From positions 48,776-112,775 of the forward strand of contig NZ_AUMP01000021.1 of assembly GCF_000430745.1 (NCBI RefSeq): a DNA stretch of 64,000 nucleotides, read 5' to 3'. The position numbers and the translations under genes were made by a program. The stretch is from Fictibacillus gelatini DSM 15865. Its GTDB lineage: Bacteria; Bacillota; Bacilli; Bacillales; Fictibacillaceae. Under the pieces are notes generated by a model. It was not told the origin of the DNA and did not search any database. It saw nothing but the letters and a program-made list of their open reading frames with translations. Shown in pieces: positions 24,658 to 33,829 of this stretch. Each line of letters begins with the position of its first letter. The stretch's first letter is position 1.

Positions 24658-26006
24658 AAAAAGGGTTGAAAATTGCTACAATTGGCGGAGGATCAAGTTA
24701 TACACCAGAGCTTATTGAAGGGTTTATTAACTATCATAAAGAGCTGCCTGTCAGTGAAATTTGGTTAGTAGATATTGAGGAAGGGAAAGAAAAATTAGAA
24801 ATTGTCGGCAATCTTGCGAAACGGATGGTCGAAAAGGCAGGAGTTCCTATCGATATTCATTTAACGCTCGATCGGAAAGCGGCGTTAAAAGATGCCGATT
24901 ATGTAACAACCCAGCTAAGGGTAGGGCTCTTAGAAGCGAGAGCAAAAGACGAGAGAATCCCATTAAAGTATGGTGTTCTAGGCCAGGAAACGAATGGCCC
25001 GGGCGGGTTATTTAAAGCCTTACGAACGATTCCGGTCATCCTTGACATTTGCCGCGAAATGGAAGAGTTGTGCCCGGATGCATGGCTCATCAATTTTACG
25101 AATCCGGCAGGAATGATTACAGAAGCAGTTCTTCGTTATAGCAACATTAAGAGAGTCGTAGGGTTATGCAATGTGCCAATCGGCATGGAAATGGGTGTGG
25201 CTCATCTTTTAAATGTTGATCATGAGAGAGTCCGAATTGATTTTGCCGGACTGAATCATATGGTTTACGGATTAGATGTATTTGTTGACGGAGTAAGTGT
25301 GAAAGACAAAGTGATTCAATTGATTACGGATCCCGACAACTCTATCACGATGAACAATATTCACGCGATGGGATGGGAACCTGAATTTTTAAAAGCTTTG
25401 AATTTGTTTCCATGTCCATATCATAACTATTATTACAAAACAGGGGATATGCTTGAAGAAGAGTTAAAAACCTTTAAAGAAGGCGGCACCCGTGCGGAAG
25501 TAGTGAAGCAGTTGGAGCATGATTTATTCGAATTATATAAAGATCCGAAATTAGCCATTAAACCTCCACAGCTTGAAAAACGCGGTGGCGCCTACTATAG
25601 CGACGCGGCTGTTCGGTTAATTCATTCAATGTATACTGATAAACGGGACATTCAGGCGGTCAATACGATGAATAACGGAGCAATTGCCAGCATTCCGAAT
25701 GATTCCGCCGTTGAAATTAGCTGTGTCATTACGAAAGATGGTCCAAAACCGCTGGCATTCGGAGATTTACCGGTAGCCGTCCGCGGTCTCGTTCAGCAAA
25801 TTAAATCATTTGAGCGCGTCACCATCGAAGCGGCCGTAACCGGCGATTATGACACAGCACTTCTGGCTATGACGATCAATCCGCTCGTTCCAAGTGACCG
25901 GGTCGGTAAAATGATTTTGGATGAAATGCTGGAAGCCCATAAAGAGTATTTGCCGCAGTTTTTTAAAAGCTATGAAGTGAAAAAGGAGACTTCGGCTTTG
26001 AACTGA
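24654..26006 (+). CDS. chbF: 6-phospho-beta-glucosidase/chitobiase, glycoside hydrolase family 4
   Basis: This 450-residue NAD- and metal-dependent GH4 hydrolase has an NAD-binding start KIATIGGGSSYTPELIEGFI, the catalytic and metal residues in LINFTNPAGMITEAVLRY and GLCNVPIGMEMG, and FAGLNHMVYGLDV. It splits the 6-phosphorylated disaccharide delivered by the PTS. The GH4 family includes both 6-phospho-beta-glucosidases (LicH type) and ChbF. Coupling to IIA and the downstream chbG gene favour the chitobiose role, but the choice is inferred. Confidence 0.88.
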   Translation: MKKGLKIATIGGGSSYTPELIEGFINYHKELPVSEIWLVDIEEGKEKLEIVGNLAKRMVEKAGVPIDIHLTLDRKAALKDADYVTTQLRVGLLEARAKDERIPLKYGVLGQETNGPGGLFKALRTIPVILDICREMEELCPDAWLINFTNPAGMITEAVLRYSNIKRVVGLCNVPIGMEMGVAHLLNVDHERVRIDFAGLNHMVYGLDVFVDGVSVKDKVIQLITDPDNSITMNNIHAMGWEPEFLKALNLFPCPYHNYYYKTGDMLEEELKTFKEGGTRAEVVKQLEHDLFELYKDPKLAIKPPQLEKRGGAYYSDAAVRLIHSMYTDKRDIQAVNTMNNGAIASIPNDSAVEISCVITKDGPKPLAFGDLPVAVRGLVQQIKSFERVTIEAAVTGDYDTALLAMTINPLVPSDRVGKMILDEMLEAHKEYLPQFFKSYEVKKETSALN

Positions 26007-26024
26007 ATCTAGTTACAACGTTTT

Positions 26025-26074
26025 CGGACCCAATCGAAACATATGATTTTCCGGCTGGGTTCGTTTTGTTTTTA
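26025..26074 (+). terminator. Possible weak or partial terminator after the GH4 gene
   Basis: CGGACCCA can pair with TGGGTTCG (one G-U pair) around a long loop, followed by TTTTGTTTTT. It may lower expression of chbG relative to the genes before it. Confidence 0.45.
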
Positions 26075-26098
26075 ACCTGCTTGAAGAGGAGGAATTTG

Positions 26099-26827
26099 AT
26101 GATTCATCTCATTGTCAATGCAGATGATTTTGGATTTTCAAGAGGAGTGAATTACGGGATACTTGATTGTCATCAAAATGGCATTGTTAATTCGGCAACA
26201 ATGATGATGAACGCAGCCGGAACCGAACACGCCATCGAATTAGCGAAAGAAAACCCTTCTTTACAGATTGGCATCCATCTAGTCTTAACGGCGGGAAAGC
26301 CGTTGTCAACCAATGTTCCGAGTTTAGTAGACGAGGAAGGGAATTTTAAAAAGCAGGCCCATATTTTACAACATAAAGATGTGGATCTTGATGAGCTTGA
26401 ACGGGAATGGTCGGCGCAAATTGAAGTGTTTTTATCCTCAGGATTAAAACCAACTCATTTTGATAGTCACCATCATATGCATGGGATCAGAGAATTTTAT
26501 CCCGTCGTCCAAAAGCTTTCCGAGAAATATCAGTTGCCGGTAAGGAAATGTAATGAAGAATTAGAAGGGATTCCGTCGTTTACTGATGTGTTTTTTCATG
26601 ATTTTTACGGCGAAACAATTGCCGGGGATTATTTTGAACATTTGTCAGAAAGGGTAGAGGATGGAAAAACGGTTGAAGTGATGTGCCATCCTGCCTATAT
26701 AGACGTGGAACTAATGAGCAGTTCTTCCTATAATATTGCCCGCTTAAACGAAACTGAAATATTAATGAATACAAAACTTCCGGAAACGATTAACCTGGTA
26801 CAATCATTAAATAAACGCCTCGTCTAG
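26099..26827 (+). CDS. chbG: Chitooligosaccharide deacetylase, ChbG/YdjC family
   Basis: This protein of about 242 residues is read from ATG 26099 behind GAGGAGG. Metal-binding motifs of the YdjC fold are LIVNADDFGFSRGVNYGI (Asp-Asp) and HFDSHHHMHGIREFYP (His cluster); EVMCHPAYID supplies another His. In E. coli ChbG removes one acetyl group from diacetylchitobiose 6-phosphate so that ChbF can cut it and the regulator can sense it. Its presence after the GH4 gene argues for chitin-derived disaccharide use. The stop codon lies inside a strong hairpin. Confidence 0.87.
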   Translation: MIHLIVNADDFGFSRGVNYGILDCHQNGIVNSATMMMNAAGTEHAIELAKENPSLQIGIHLVLTAGKPLSTNVPSLVDEEGNFKKQAHILQHKDVDLDELEREWSAQIEVFLSSGLKPTHFDSHHHMHGIREFYPVVQKLSEKYQLPVRKCNEELEGIPSFTDVFFHDFYGETIAGDYFEHLSERVEDGKTVEVMCHPAYIDVELMSSSSYNIARLNETEILMNTKLPETINLVQSLNKRLV

Positions 26828-26837
26828 GCGTTTATTT
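26809..26837 (+). terminator. Terminator of the PTS/chitobiose operon
   Basis: AAATAAACGCCT pairs with AGGCGTTTATTT around a short loop. The chbG stop is inside the hairpin. Confidence 0.75.
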
Positions 26838-26932
26838 AATTTCTGAAAAAATAATAATTTAATCAGTTGCCAAAATTCAGAATAAGGATTATAGTAAGAG
26901 TAGAACCGAATTTGAAATTTGGTCAGTATGAA

Positions 26933-26947
26933 TTGTAAACGCTTTTA
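26933..26947 (+). promoter_or_regulatory. Candidate cre site upstream of fadN
   Basis: TTGTAAACGCTTTTA matches the cre consensus at all but one position, which suggests CcpA repression of fatty-acid oxidation when sugars are present. Confidence 0.5.
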
Positions 26948-26977
26948 ATCGTATAAATTTCAAATTTATACGATTAA
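26945..26977 (+). promoter_or_regulatory. 33-bp perfect palindrome upstream of fadN
   Basis: TTAATCGTATAAATTT and its exact reverse complement flank a single C. It overlaps the last bases of the cre-like site and lies 15 bp before the FadR operator. There is no T-run, so an operator for a second regulator is more likely than a terminator. Confidence 0.5.
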
Positions 26978-26992
26978 CCCATTGTCAGGAAA

Positions 26993-27010
26993 TGAATGAG
27001 TATTCATTCA
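26993..27010 (+). promoter_or_regulatory. FadR operator of the fadN-fadA-fadE operon
   Basis: TGAATGAGTATTCATTCA fits the B. subtilis FadR (YsiA) operator pattern TGAATGAnTAnTCATTCA at every fixed position. It lies 18 bp before the fadN ATG. FadR leaves the site when long-chain acyl-CoA binds. Confidence 0.88.
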
Positions 27011-27028
27011 AGTAAAGGAGGATGAAGG

Positions 27029-29425
27029 ATGGCGAACTCCATTGAAAAAGTGGCGGTTCTTGGCTCAGGTGTGATGGGCTCCGGAATTGCAGCCCATCTG
27101 GCAAATAGCGGGATTCCAACACTGCTCTTGGACATGGTACCTGCTGAATTGACGGAAGCAGAAAAAGCAAAGGGATTAACGAAGGACGATCCGCGTTTTC
27201 GGAACAAATTAACACTGGAAGCAAAACAGCGTTTATTGAAGCAAAAGCCGGCACCGCTTGCAGTGAAGGAAAATTTGGATTTAATTTCGGTTGGGAATTT
27301 TACCGATGATATGAAAAAACTTGCGGATGTTGACTGGATTATTGAAGTTGTCGTAGAACGATTGGATATTAAGAAGAAAATATTTGAACAAGTCGATCAG
27401 CATCGTAGAAAAGGCTCCATTGTTAGCTCCAACACCTCTGGAATTTCGATTGAAGCAATGGCTGAGGGGCGTTCGGACGACTTTCGTGCACATTTTTTAG
27501 GCACACATTTTTTTAACCCACCACGATATTTAAAATTACTCGAAATTATACCAACAAAAGCGACAAAACCGGAAATTGTACAGTTTATGAAAACGTTTGG
27601 CGAAGACGTGCTTGGTAAAGGTGTTGTACTGGCAAAAGATACACCGAACTTCATTGCCAATCGAATCGGGACATACGGACTCATGGTCACCGTCCAGGAA
27701 ATGATGAAACAAGGCTATAGTGTCGGTGAAGTGGATTCCGTTACAGGGCCGTTAATCGGACGTCCCAAAAGCGCAACATTTAGAACGCTTGATGTTGTCG
27801 GGCTTGATACATTCCTGCACGTTGCTCGAAACGTCTATGACCAGGTGGAAGGAAAGGAAAAAGAAGTATTCGATGTACCGCCATTTTTGAACAAAATGGT
27901 GGAAAAAGGATGGATCGGCAGCAAATCAGGCCAGGGCTTTTATTTAAAACGAAAAACAAAAGATGGAAGCACGATTTTAGAGCTTGATCCAACAACGCTT
28001 GAATATAAGGAAAGGCAAAAATTAAAAACGGCGACGGTTGAGGCGGCTAAACAATTGAAGTCGACCGATCAAAAAGTGAAAACGCTTTTATTTGGCAAAG
28101 ACCGCGCCGGCGAGTTGCTCTGGGGAATCATTAAGCCGGTGCTTATCTATTCGGCGGAAAAATGTTATGAAATCGCGGATTCTATTGTCGCGATTGACCA
28201 GGCAATGAAATGGGGATTCGGCTGGGAGCATGGACCATTCGAAATTTGGGATGCGATCGGCGTTCAAGAATCCATAACCCGGATGAAAGAGGAAGGCGAG
28301 TCTGTACCGGGCTGGATTGAGGAGATGCTTGCAAGCGGCCACACTACGTTTTATAAGACGGATAATGCCGAAGTTTCCTATTACCACCATGGAAGCTATC
28401 AGCCATTAACTGAAAATCCGAAAGTTATTCATATTAAACGATTAAAAGAAAAAGGAAATGTGATCAAAAAGAATAATGGGGCTAGCCTGATCGACATGGG
28501 GGATGGGGTGGCGCTTCTTGAATTTACGTCACCGAACAACGCACTTGGGCCTGATGTCATTATGATGCTTCAGCAAGCGCTCGAAGAAGTGGAAAAAAAT
28601 TATGAAGGGCTTGTCATTGGAAACCAGGGAAAAAACTTCTGTGTCGGGGCAAACCTCATGCTCATTTTAATGGAAGCACAGGATGAAAACTTCTTTGAAT
28701 TAGATATGATGGTTCGCCAATTCCAACAGGCGATGGGAAGTATTCGCTATTGCAAAAAACCTGTCGTCGCAGCTAATTTCGGAATGACGCTCGGCGGCGG
28801 TGTTGAAATTTCGCTTCCGGCCGACAGCTTGCAAATGAGCGCGGAGACATATATGGGTCTGGTTGAATGCGGTGTCGGTTTAATTCCCGGCGGGGGAGGC
28901 AACAAGGAGTTGTACTTGAGGCAAATTGAAAGAGTGCCTGAAGGGGCGAAAATCGATTTGCAGGCGATTGCCAATCAAGTGTTTGAAACGATTGCGATGG
29001 TAAAAGTATCGACATCGGCTCAGGAAGCACGAAAACTTGGTTTCTTGCGGCCTCAAGATGGCATTTCAGTGAACGGTGACCATCTCCTTTATGATGCGAA
29101 AAACCGGGTTCTTGCTTTAAGCAAACTGGGATATACTCCACCGAAAAAGAAAAAGATTCCGGTTGTCGGAGAAGCTGGATACGCGACGATGGTGCTTGGC
29201 GCTCAAACGATGAGATGGGGCGGCTTTATTTCCGACCATGATTTGAAAATCGCGAAAAAACTCGCATATGTCATAAGCGGCGGCAATGTTCCTGAAGGCA
29301 CGCTCGTCGATGAACAATACTTGCTGGATCTTGAGCGGGAGGCGTTTTTAAGCCTTGCGGGCGAACCGAAGAGCCAGGCGAGAATGCAGCATATGCTTTT
29401 AAAAGGAAAACCGTTGCGCAATTAA
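27029..29425 (+). CDS. fadN: 3-hydroxyacyl-CoA dehydrogenase / enoyl-CoA hydratase, bifunctional
   Basis: This 798-residue protein matches FadN (YusL). The N-terminal dehydrogenase begins with the NAD-binding VAVLGSGVMGSGIAAHLANSG and includes SSNTSGISIEAMAEG and GTHFFNPPRYLKLLEIIP. The C-terminal hydratase/crotonase half, about residues 490-720, has GNQGKNFCVGANL and AANFGMTLGGGVEISLPAD. It carries out hydration of enoyl-CoA and oxidation of 3-hydroxyacyl-CoA in beta-oxidation. The domain order is the reverse of E. coli FadB, as usual in Bacillus. It is first in the fadN-fadA-fadE operon, 22 bp before fadA. Confidence 0.95.
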   Translation: MANSIEKVAVLGSGVMGSGIAAHLANSGIPTLLLDMVPAELTEAEKAKGLTKDDPRFRNKLTLEAKQRLLKQKPAPLAVKENLDLISVGNFTDDMKKLADVDWIIEVVVERLDIKKKIFEQVDQHRRKGSIVSSNTSGISIEAMAEGRSDDFRAHFLGTHFFNPPRYLKLLEIIPTKATKPEIVQFMKTFGEDVLGKGVVLAKDTPNFIANRIGTYGLMVTVQEMMKQGYSVGEVDSVTGPLIGRPKSATFRTLDVVGLDTFLHVARNVYDQVEGKEKEVFDVPPFLNKMVEKGWIGSKSGQGFYLKRKTKDGSTILELDPTTLEYKERQKLKTATVEAAKQLKSTDQKVKTLLFGKDRAGELLWGIIKPVLIYSAEKCYEIADSIVAIDQAMKWGFGWEHGPFEIWDAIGVQESITRMKEEGESVPGWIEEMLASGHTTFYKTDNAEVSYYHHGSYQPLTENPKVIHIKRLKEKGNVIKKNNGASLIDMGDGVALLEFTSPNNALGPDVIMMLQQALEEVEKNYEGLVIGNQGKNFCVGANLMLILMEAQDENFFELDMMVRQFQQAMGSIRYCKKPVVAANFGMTLGGGVEISLPADSLQMSAETYMGLVECGVGLIPGGGGNKELYLRQIERVPEGAKIDLQAIANQVFETIAMVKVSTSAQEARKLGFLRPQDGISVNGDHLLYDAKNRVLALSKLGYTPPKKKKIPVVGEAGYATMVLGAQTMRWGGFISDHDLKIAKKLAYVISGGNVPEGTLVDEQYLLDLEREAFLSLAGEPKSQARMQHMLLKGKPLRN

Positions 29426-29447
29426 AAGTTTCAAGGGAGGGAAGAAA

Positions 29448-30629
29448 ATGATGCAAGAAGCAGTCATTGTGGCAGGGGCCCGGACGCCTGTTGGAAAAGC
29501 AAAGAAAGGTTCATTCGCCAATATGCGTTCGGATGAACTTGCGGCAATTACAGTAAAAGAAACGTTAAAACGAGCAGGAGGATATGACGGGCCGATTGAT
29601 GATTTAATTGTCGGGTGCGCCATCCCGGAAGCGGAACAAGGAATGAATATGGCTCGTTTAATCGGAGCAAGAGCAGGACTGCCAAATACGATTCCGGCAA
29701 TTACGATTAACCGATTTTGTTCCTCAGGGCTTCAATCGATCGCCTATGGAGCGGAAAAAATAATGCTCGGACACGCTGAAGCCGTTTTAGCCGGAGGGGC
29801 AGAGTCGATGAGTTTACTGCCTATGGAAGGGCATGTCGTAAAACCGAATCCAACGCTTGTTGAAACCGTTCCCGAATATTATATGGGAATGGGCTATACA
29901 GCAGAGGAAGTCGCAAGGCGCTTTGGCGTCTCCCGCGAAGACCAGGATGCGTTTGCGGTAAGAAGCCATCAAAATGCCGCTAAAGCGATCAAAGAAGGGA
30001 AGTTCAACGAGGAAATCGTCCCTGTAACCGTTACGAAACGATGGCTTGATGAAAACAATAAAATTCAAGAAAGAGCAGTTACTGTTTCTCAAGATGAAGG
30101 GGTCCGTCCGGATACGTCAATGGAAGTGCTGGCAAAGCTCCGCCCTGTTTTCTCACCGAAGGGAACAGTGACGGCAGGGAACGCTTCGCAAACGAGTGAT
30201 GGTGCAGCAACCGTCCTTTTAATGAATCGTGAAAAAGCGGAAGCGGAAGGCCTGACTCCGATTTTGAAATTCCATAGTTTTGCCGTAGCGGGAGTAGCGC
30301 CGGAAATTATGGGAGTTGGCCCAGTCGCAGCGATTCCAAAAGCGTTGAAGCTCGCCGGACTAGAATTATCCGACATCGGTTTATTCGAGCTAAATGAAGC
30401 CTTCGCTTCGCAAGCCGTTCAAGTTATTCGTGAGCTCGGGATTCCGGAAGAGAAAGTGAATGTCAATGGAGGAGCGATAGCCCTTGGCCATCCGCTCGGT
30501 TGTTCAGGAGCTAAACTTACGCTTACGTTGATGCATGAAATGAAACGGAGAAATGAGCAGTTTGGCGTTGTTACGATGTGTATTGGCGGCGGCATGGGTG
30601 CAGCCGGTGTGTTTGAACTCATTCATTAA
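29448..30629 (+). CDS. fadA: Acetyl-CoA C-acyltransferase (3-ketoacyl-CoA thiolase)
   Basis: This 393-residue thiolase matches FadA (YusK). The acylated cysteine is in [21 protein letters not shown], the His in [26 protein letters not shown] and the second Cys in [13 protein letters not shown]. It performs the final, chain-shortening step of beta-oxidation, releasing acetyl-CoA. A second ATG is the next codon, so the start could be one residue later. It lies between fadN and fadE in one operon. Confidence 0.95.
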   Translation: MMQEAVIVAGARTPVGKAKKGSFANMRSDELAAITVKETLKRAGGYDGPIDDLIVGCAIPEAEQGMNMARLIGARAGLPNTIPAITINRFCSSGLQSIAYGAEKIMLGHAEAVLAGGAESMSLLPMEGHVVKPNPTLVETVPEYYMGMGYTAEEVARRFGVSREDQDAFAVRSHQNAAKAIKEGKFNEEIVPVTVTKRWLDENNKIQERAVTVSQDEGVRPDTSMEVLAKLRPVFSPKGTVTAGNASQTSDGAATVLLMNREKAEAEGLTPILKFHSFAVAGVAPEIMGVGPVAAIPKALKLAGLELSDIGLFELNEAFASQAVQVIRELGIPEEKVNVNGGAIALGHPLGCSGAKLTLTLMHEMKRRNEQFGVVTMCIGGGMGAAGVFELIH

Positions 30630-30652
30630 TGGTATACATGGAGGGATTTATT

Positions 30653-32437
30653 ATGTCTGATACGATGGAAAGAGTATTAAAAGGCGGAGGGTTTTTAGTA
30701 GAAGATATTTTACCTGAAGATGTTTTTACTCCTGAAGAGTTTTCTGATGAACATCTGATGTTTGCCAAAACGACCGAAGAATTTATTACAAAAGATGTCA
30801 TGCCGAATATTGAGAAGATGGAAAATCATGAATTCGATGTTTCCCGCAAGCTTTTAAGCAAGGCGGGAGAACTTGGCCTTTTAAGCATTGATGTTCCGGA
30901 AGAATATGGCGGTCTTGGGCTTGACAAAGTGTCATCTTCCATTGTGACTGAGAAATTTGCGCCAGGCCGCGGCTTTTCTATCAGCTACGGAGCACATGTC
31001 GGGATCGGTTCCCTTCCAATTGTCTTATTCGGAAACGAGGAGCAAAAGAAAAAATATTTACCCGCACTTGCGACAGGCGAGAAAATCGCGGCATATGCAT
31101 TAACTGAGCCGGGGTCAGGATCAGATGCTTTAGGGGCTAAAACAACAGCTAAATTGAATGCTGAAGGCACTCACTACATTTTAAATGGTGAAAAGCAATG
31201 GATCACTAACTCCGCTTTTGCCGATGTTTTCATCGTTTACGCTAAAATTGACGGTGAAAAGTTTTCAGCGTTTATCGTTGAACGGGATTTCCCGGGTGTA
31301 TCAACCGGTCCGGAAGAGAAAAAAATGGGAATTAAAAGTTCTTCTACGCGCACGTTAATTTTAGAGGACGTTCCTGTTCCAAAAGAAAACCTCCTTGGCG
31401 AAGAAGGAAGGGGCCATGTCATAGCCTTTAACATTTTGAATATTGGCCGCTATAAGCTGGCGATCGGAGCTGTCGGTGCGGCAAAATCCGCAATGGAAGT
31501 GTCGATTAAATATGCGAATGAACGGAAACAATTTAAACGCCCGATCAGTTCGTTCAGCTTAATTCAGGAAAAGATCGCGAACATGGGTGTGCAAACTTAT
31601 GCCGCTGAAAGCTCTGTTTACCGGACGGTCGGCTTGTTTGACAGACGTCTTGGCAGCTTAAGTGAAGAGGCGCAAAAAGACGGAAAAGAAATTGCTAAAG
31701 CGATAGCTGAATATGCCATTGAATGTTCATTAAATAAATTTTTTGCATCCGAAGTTCTTGATTATGTGGTGGATGAAGGAGTGCAAATTCACGGCGGATA
31801 TGGCTTTATGACTGAATACGCAATTGAAGGGATGTACCGTGATTCGCGGATTAACCGAATTTTCGAAGGGACGAATGAAATCAATCGGTTGCTCGTTCCG
31901 GGTACGCTTGTAAAAAAAGCGATGAAAAATGAGCTTCCACTAATGGAAAAAGCGATGTCACTGCAAAATGAGCTGATGATGCTTATGCCACAAGAAGTTG
32001 GCACAGAGCCGCTTGAACAAGAAAAATATCTTGTCAGCATGGCGAAAAAGATCTTTTTAATGGTTTCAGGTCTTGCCGTCCAGAAATACGGACCACAATT
32101 AGAACAAGAACAAGAAGTTCTCGCCAATATCGCTGATATCGTGAGCGAAATTTATGCGATGGAATCTACTGTATTACGTACACAAAAGGCTGTACAAAAA
32201 AGTGGACTTGAAAAAAATCGGCAAAAGCAGCTTTATACAGAAGTGTTCTGTCAAGAAGCATTTAACCGTATTGAAGCCCATGCCCGTGAATCTATCATTG
32301 CAGTGGAAGAAGGGGATACACTTCGCATGATGTTATCCGCGTTGAAAAAATTAACGCGTCATACTCCAATTAATGTCATTAAGAAGAAACGTGAAATTGC
32401 GGCAAAGCTTCTTGAAGAAGAACGTTATATCGTGTGA
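30653..32437 (+). CDS. fadE: Acyl-CoA dehydrogenase
   Basis: This protein of about 594 residues is read from ATG 30653, which has GGAGGG at good spacing; the frame opens at 30629 within the fadA stop. It belongs to the long acyl-CoA dehydrogenase type with a C-terminal extension, as in FadE (YusJ). FAD-binding motifs are YALTEPGSGSDALG and WITNSAFAD. The catalytic-base region is QIHGGYGFMTEYAIEGMYRDSRINRIFEGTNEINRLL. It introduces the double bond in the first step of beta-oxidation and hands electrons to ETF, whose genes are not in the window. Confidence 0.95.
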   Translation: MSDTMERVLKGGGFLVEDILPEDVFTPEEFSDEHLMFAKTTEEFITKDVMPNIEKMENHEFDVSRKLLSKAGELGLLSIDVPEEYGGLGLDKVSSSIVTEKFAPGRGFSISYGAHVGIGSLPIVLFGNEEQKKKYLPALATGEKIAAYALTEPGSGSDALGAKTTAKLNAEGTHYILNGEKQWITNSAFADVFIVYAKIDGEKFSAFIVERDFPGVSTGPEEKKMGIKSSSTRTLILEDVPVPKENLLGEEGRGHVIAFNILNIGRYKLAIGAVGAAKSAMEVSIKYANERKQFKRPISSFSLIQEKIANMGVQTYAAESSVYRTVGLFDRRLGSLSEEAQKDGKEIAKAIAEYAIECSLNKFFASEVLDYVVDEGVQIHGGYGFMTEYAIEGMYRDSRINRIFEGTNEINRLLVPGTLVKKAMKNELPLMEKAMSLQNELMMLMPQEVGTEPLEQEKYLVSMAKKIFLMVSGLAVQKYGPQLEQEQEVLANIADIVSEIYAMESTVLRTQKAVQKSGLEKNRQKQLYTEVFCQEAFNRIEAHARESIIAVEEGDTLRMMLSALKKLTRHTPINVIKKKREIAAKLLEEERYIV

Positions 32438-32485
32438 TTGAAATTTAATAATGCCTTACCTTCAAATTTATTCTCTCTCTATTTC

Positions 32486-32518
32486 GCCCCATACATAGAT
32501 GGGGTCTTTTTTTTTTTG
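32486..32518 (+). terminator. Terminator of the fad operon
   Basis: CCCCAT pairs with ATGGGG, followed by a run of 11 or more T. Confidence 0.8.
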
Positions 32519-32599
32519 AAAAAGGCTGAATAGACTTAATTTCGTTATACTTGGTTAGACTATTTTGTGGTACTATTGGAGTAAGGGAGGAGTGAACAA

Positions 32600-32959
32600 A
32601 TGAGCCTTACGTTATATGAGTATCCGAAATGCGGGACATGCCAAAAAGCGAAGAAATGGTTAAAAGACCACAACATCCCTTTTAATGCAATACATATTGT
32701 TGACGAACCGCCTTCCAAGGAAGAGCTAAGGCGGCTGATCGAATTAAGCGGTCTTGAAATGAAAAAGTTTTTCAATACGAGCGGGAAAAAATATCGGGAG
32801 TTAGGGTTGAAAGATAAAATTAAAACCGCTTCCAACGACGAATTGCTTGAAATTCTGGCATCTGACGGCATGTTGATCAAACGTCCGATTGCAACAGACG
32901 GAAAGAAAGTGACAGTCGGTTTCAATGAAGAATTATATTCTAAATCATGGTCCAATTGA
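32600..32959 (+). CDS. yusI: ArsC/Spx-family thioredoxin-fold protein (YusI-like)
   Basis: This 119-residue protein has the ArsC/Spx fold (LTLYEYPKCGTCQKAKKWLKDHNIPFNAIHIVDEPPSKEELRRLIELSG) with a redox C-G-T-C pair at residues 11-14, and the C-terminal RPIATDGKKVTVGFNEE segment. It lacks the RNA-polymerase-binding features needed to call it Spx itself and it matches YusI by position between fadE and gcvH. The enzyme activity is unproven; a reductase or regulatory role is possible. Confidence 0.85.
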   Translation: MSLTLYEYPKCGTCQKAKKWLKDHNIPFNAIHIVDEPPSKEELRRLIELSGLEMKKFFNTSGKKYRELGLKDKIKTASNDELLEILASDGMLIKRPIATDGKKVTVGFNEELYSKSWSN

Positions 32960-33032
32960 CAGTTGATTAACTATAATAAATCTTATATTATAGTAATTAT
33001 AATTTACATATTTAATGCTGGAGGGATACGAA

Positions 33033-33419
33033 ATGAATTTTCCAAAAGAACTACGTTATTCTGATGAACATGAATGGGTACAAGTAATCGAAGGCAACAA
33101 AGTGAAGATTGGAATTACAGACTTCGCTCAAGACGAACTTGGTGATATTGTCTTTGTAGAATTGCCTGAAGTTGGAGATGAAATCCAGGCAGATGAGCCA
33201 TTCGGAAGCGTAGAATCGGTTAAAACCGTCTCAGAACTTTATGCTCCGATTTCCGGAAAAGTCGTTGCGATTAATGAAGATCTTGACGATAGCCCTGAGT
33301 TAGTTAACGAATCTCCATATGAAAAAGCATGGATGATCGAAGTTGAAGCATCAGACCTTGCTCAAATCGAAAAATTAATGACTGCTGAACAATATGAAGA
33401 AATGACGAAAGAAGACTAA
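33033..33419 (+). CDS. gcvH: Glycine cleavage system H protein
   Basis: This 128-residue lipoyl carrier is read from ATG 33033 behind GGAGGG. The lipoyl domain has the attachment lysine at residue 64 in [16 protein letters not shown]. It shuttles the aminomethyl group between GcvP and GcvT. In Bacillus it is also the first acceptor of octanoyl groups from which LipA (encoded at 58893) makes lipoate for other enzymes. The other gcv genes are elsewhere. A strong terminator follows. Confidence 0.96.
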   Translation: MNFPKELRYSDEHEWVQVIEGNKVKIGITDFAQDELGDIVFVELPEVGDEIQADEPFGSVESVKTVSELYAPISGKVVAINEDLDDSPELVNESPYEKAWMIEVEASDLAQIEKLMTAEQYEEMTKED

Positions 33420-33424
33420 TCATT

Positions 33425-33462
33425 GAAAAAAGGGACAAGTTTTTTTGCTTGTCCCTTTTTTT
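33425..33462 (+). terminator. Terminator of gcvH
   Basis: A 14-bp stem (AAAAAAGGGACAAG with CTTGTCCCTTTTTT) is followed by a T-run. Confidence 0.88.
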
Positions 33463-33829
33463 GGAAGAGAAGAGAGCGAGTGATGGAGAGCGTGCGCCCA
33501 GTCCCTCGAGTCGCGGTCTGCTCCCCTGCGGCGGCAACAGCCACGAGCATCTACTTCACGAATAAACTTCGAGTTGTCTCGACGCAGCAGGCTTTGGAGC
33601 TTCTCGTGTAGAGGAAGAGACATTAAGGGTGAGGCGCAAGCAGCTGTCGGGGCTAATCGAGGCCCTTATGCTTTTCTTCCAAAACGGGTCCAATTCCTCA
33701 TTTAAAAGGTTGCTATTGCCCTATGCTTTTACGAGAGATCGCATAGATGAACAATTAAAGGAGAAATTTAATAAAATAAAGTATAAAATGATTTCGTTCA
33801 TTAGACTTTCTTAATAGGAGAGATTAGTG
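33463..33829. other. GC-rich, possibly structured non-coding stretch between gcvH and the toprim gene
   Basis: About 365 bp. Its first 200 bases are visibly richer in G and C than the flanks and contain a long imperfect inverted repeat (GTCTGCT...CTGCG...GCAAC, mirrored by GTTGTC...CGCAG...CAGGC, between about 33520 and 33596). The short frames here look non-coding and have no good ribosome sites. B. subtilis has yusG at this position, which is absent here. It may be a dispersed repeat, a decayed gene or a structured RNA. Nothing else is recognised. Confidence 0.4.

Noticed and set aside
33629..33814. A 61-codon frame (MRRKQLSGLIEALMLFFQ...) as a yusG replacement
   Set aside because: It has no ribosome site, an odd mixture of composition along its length and no resemblance to YusG.
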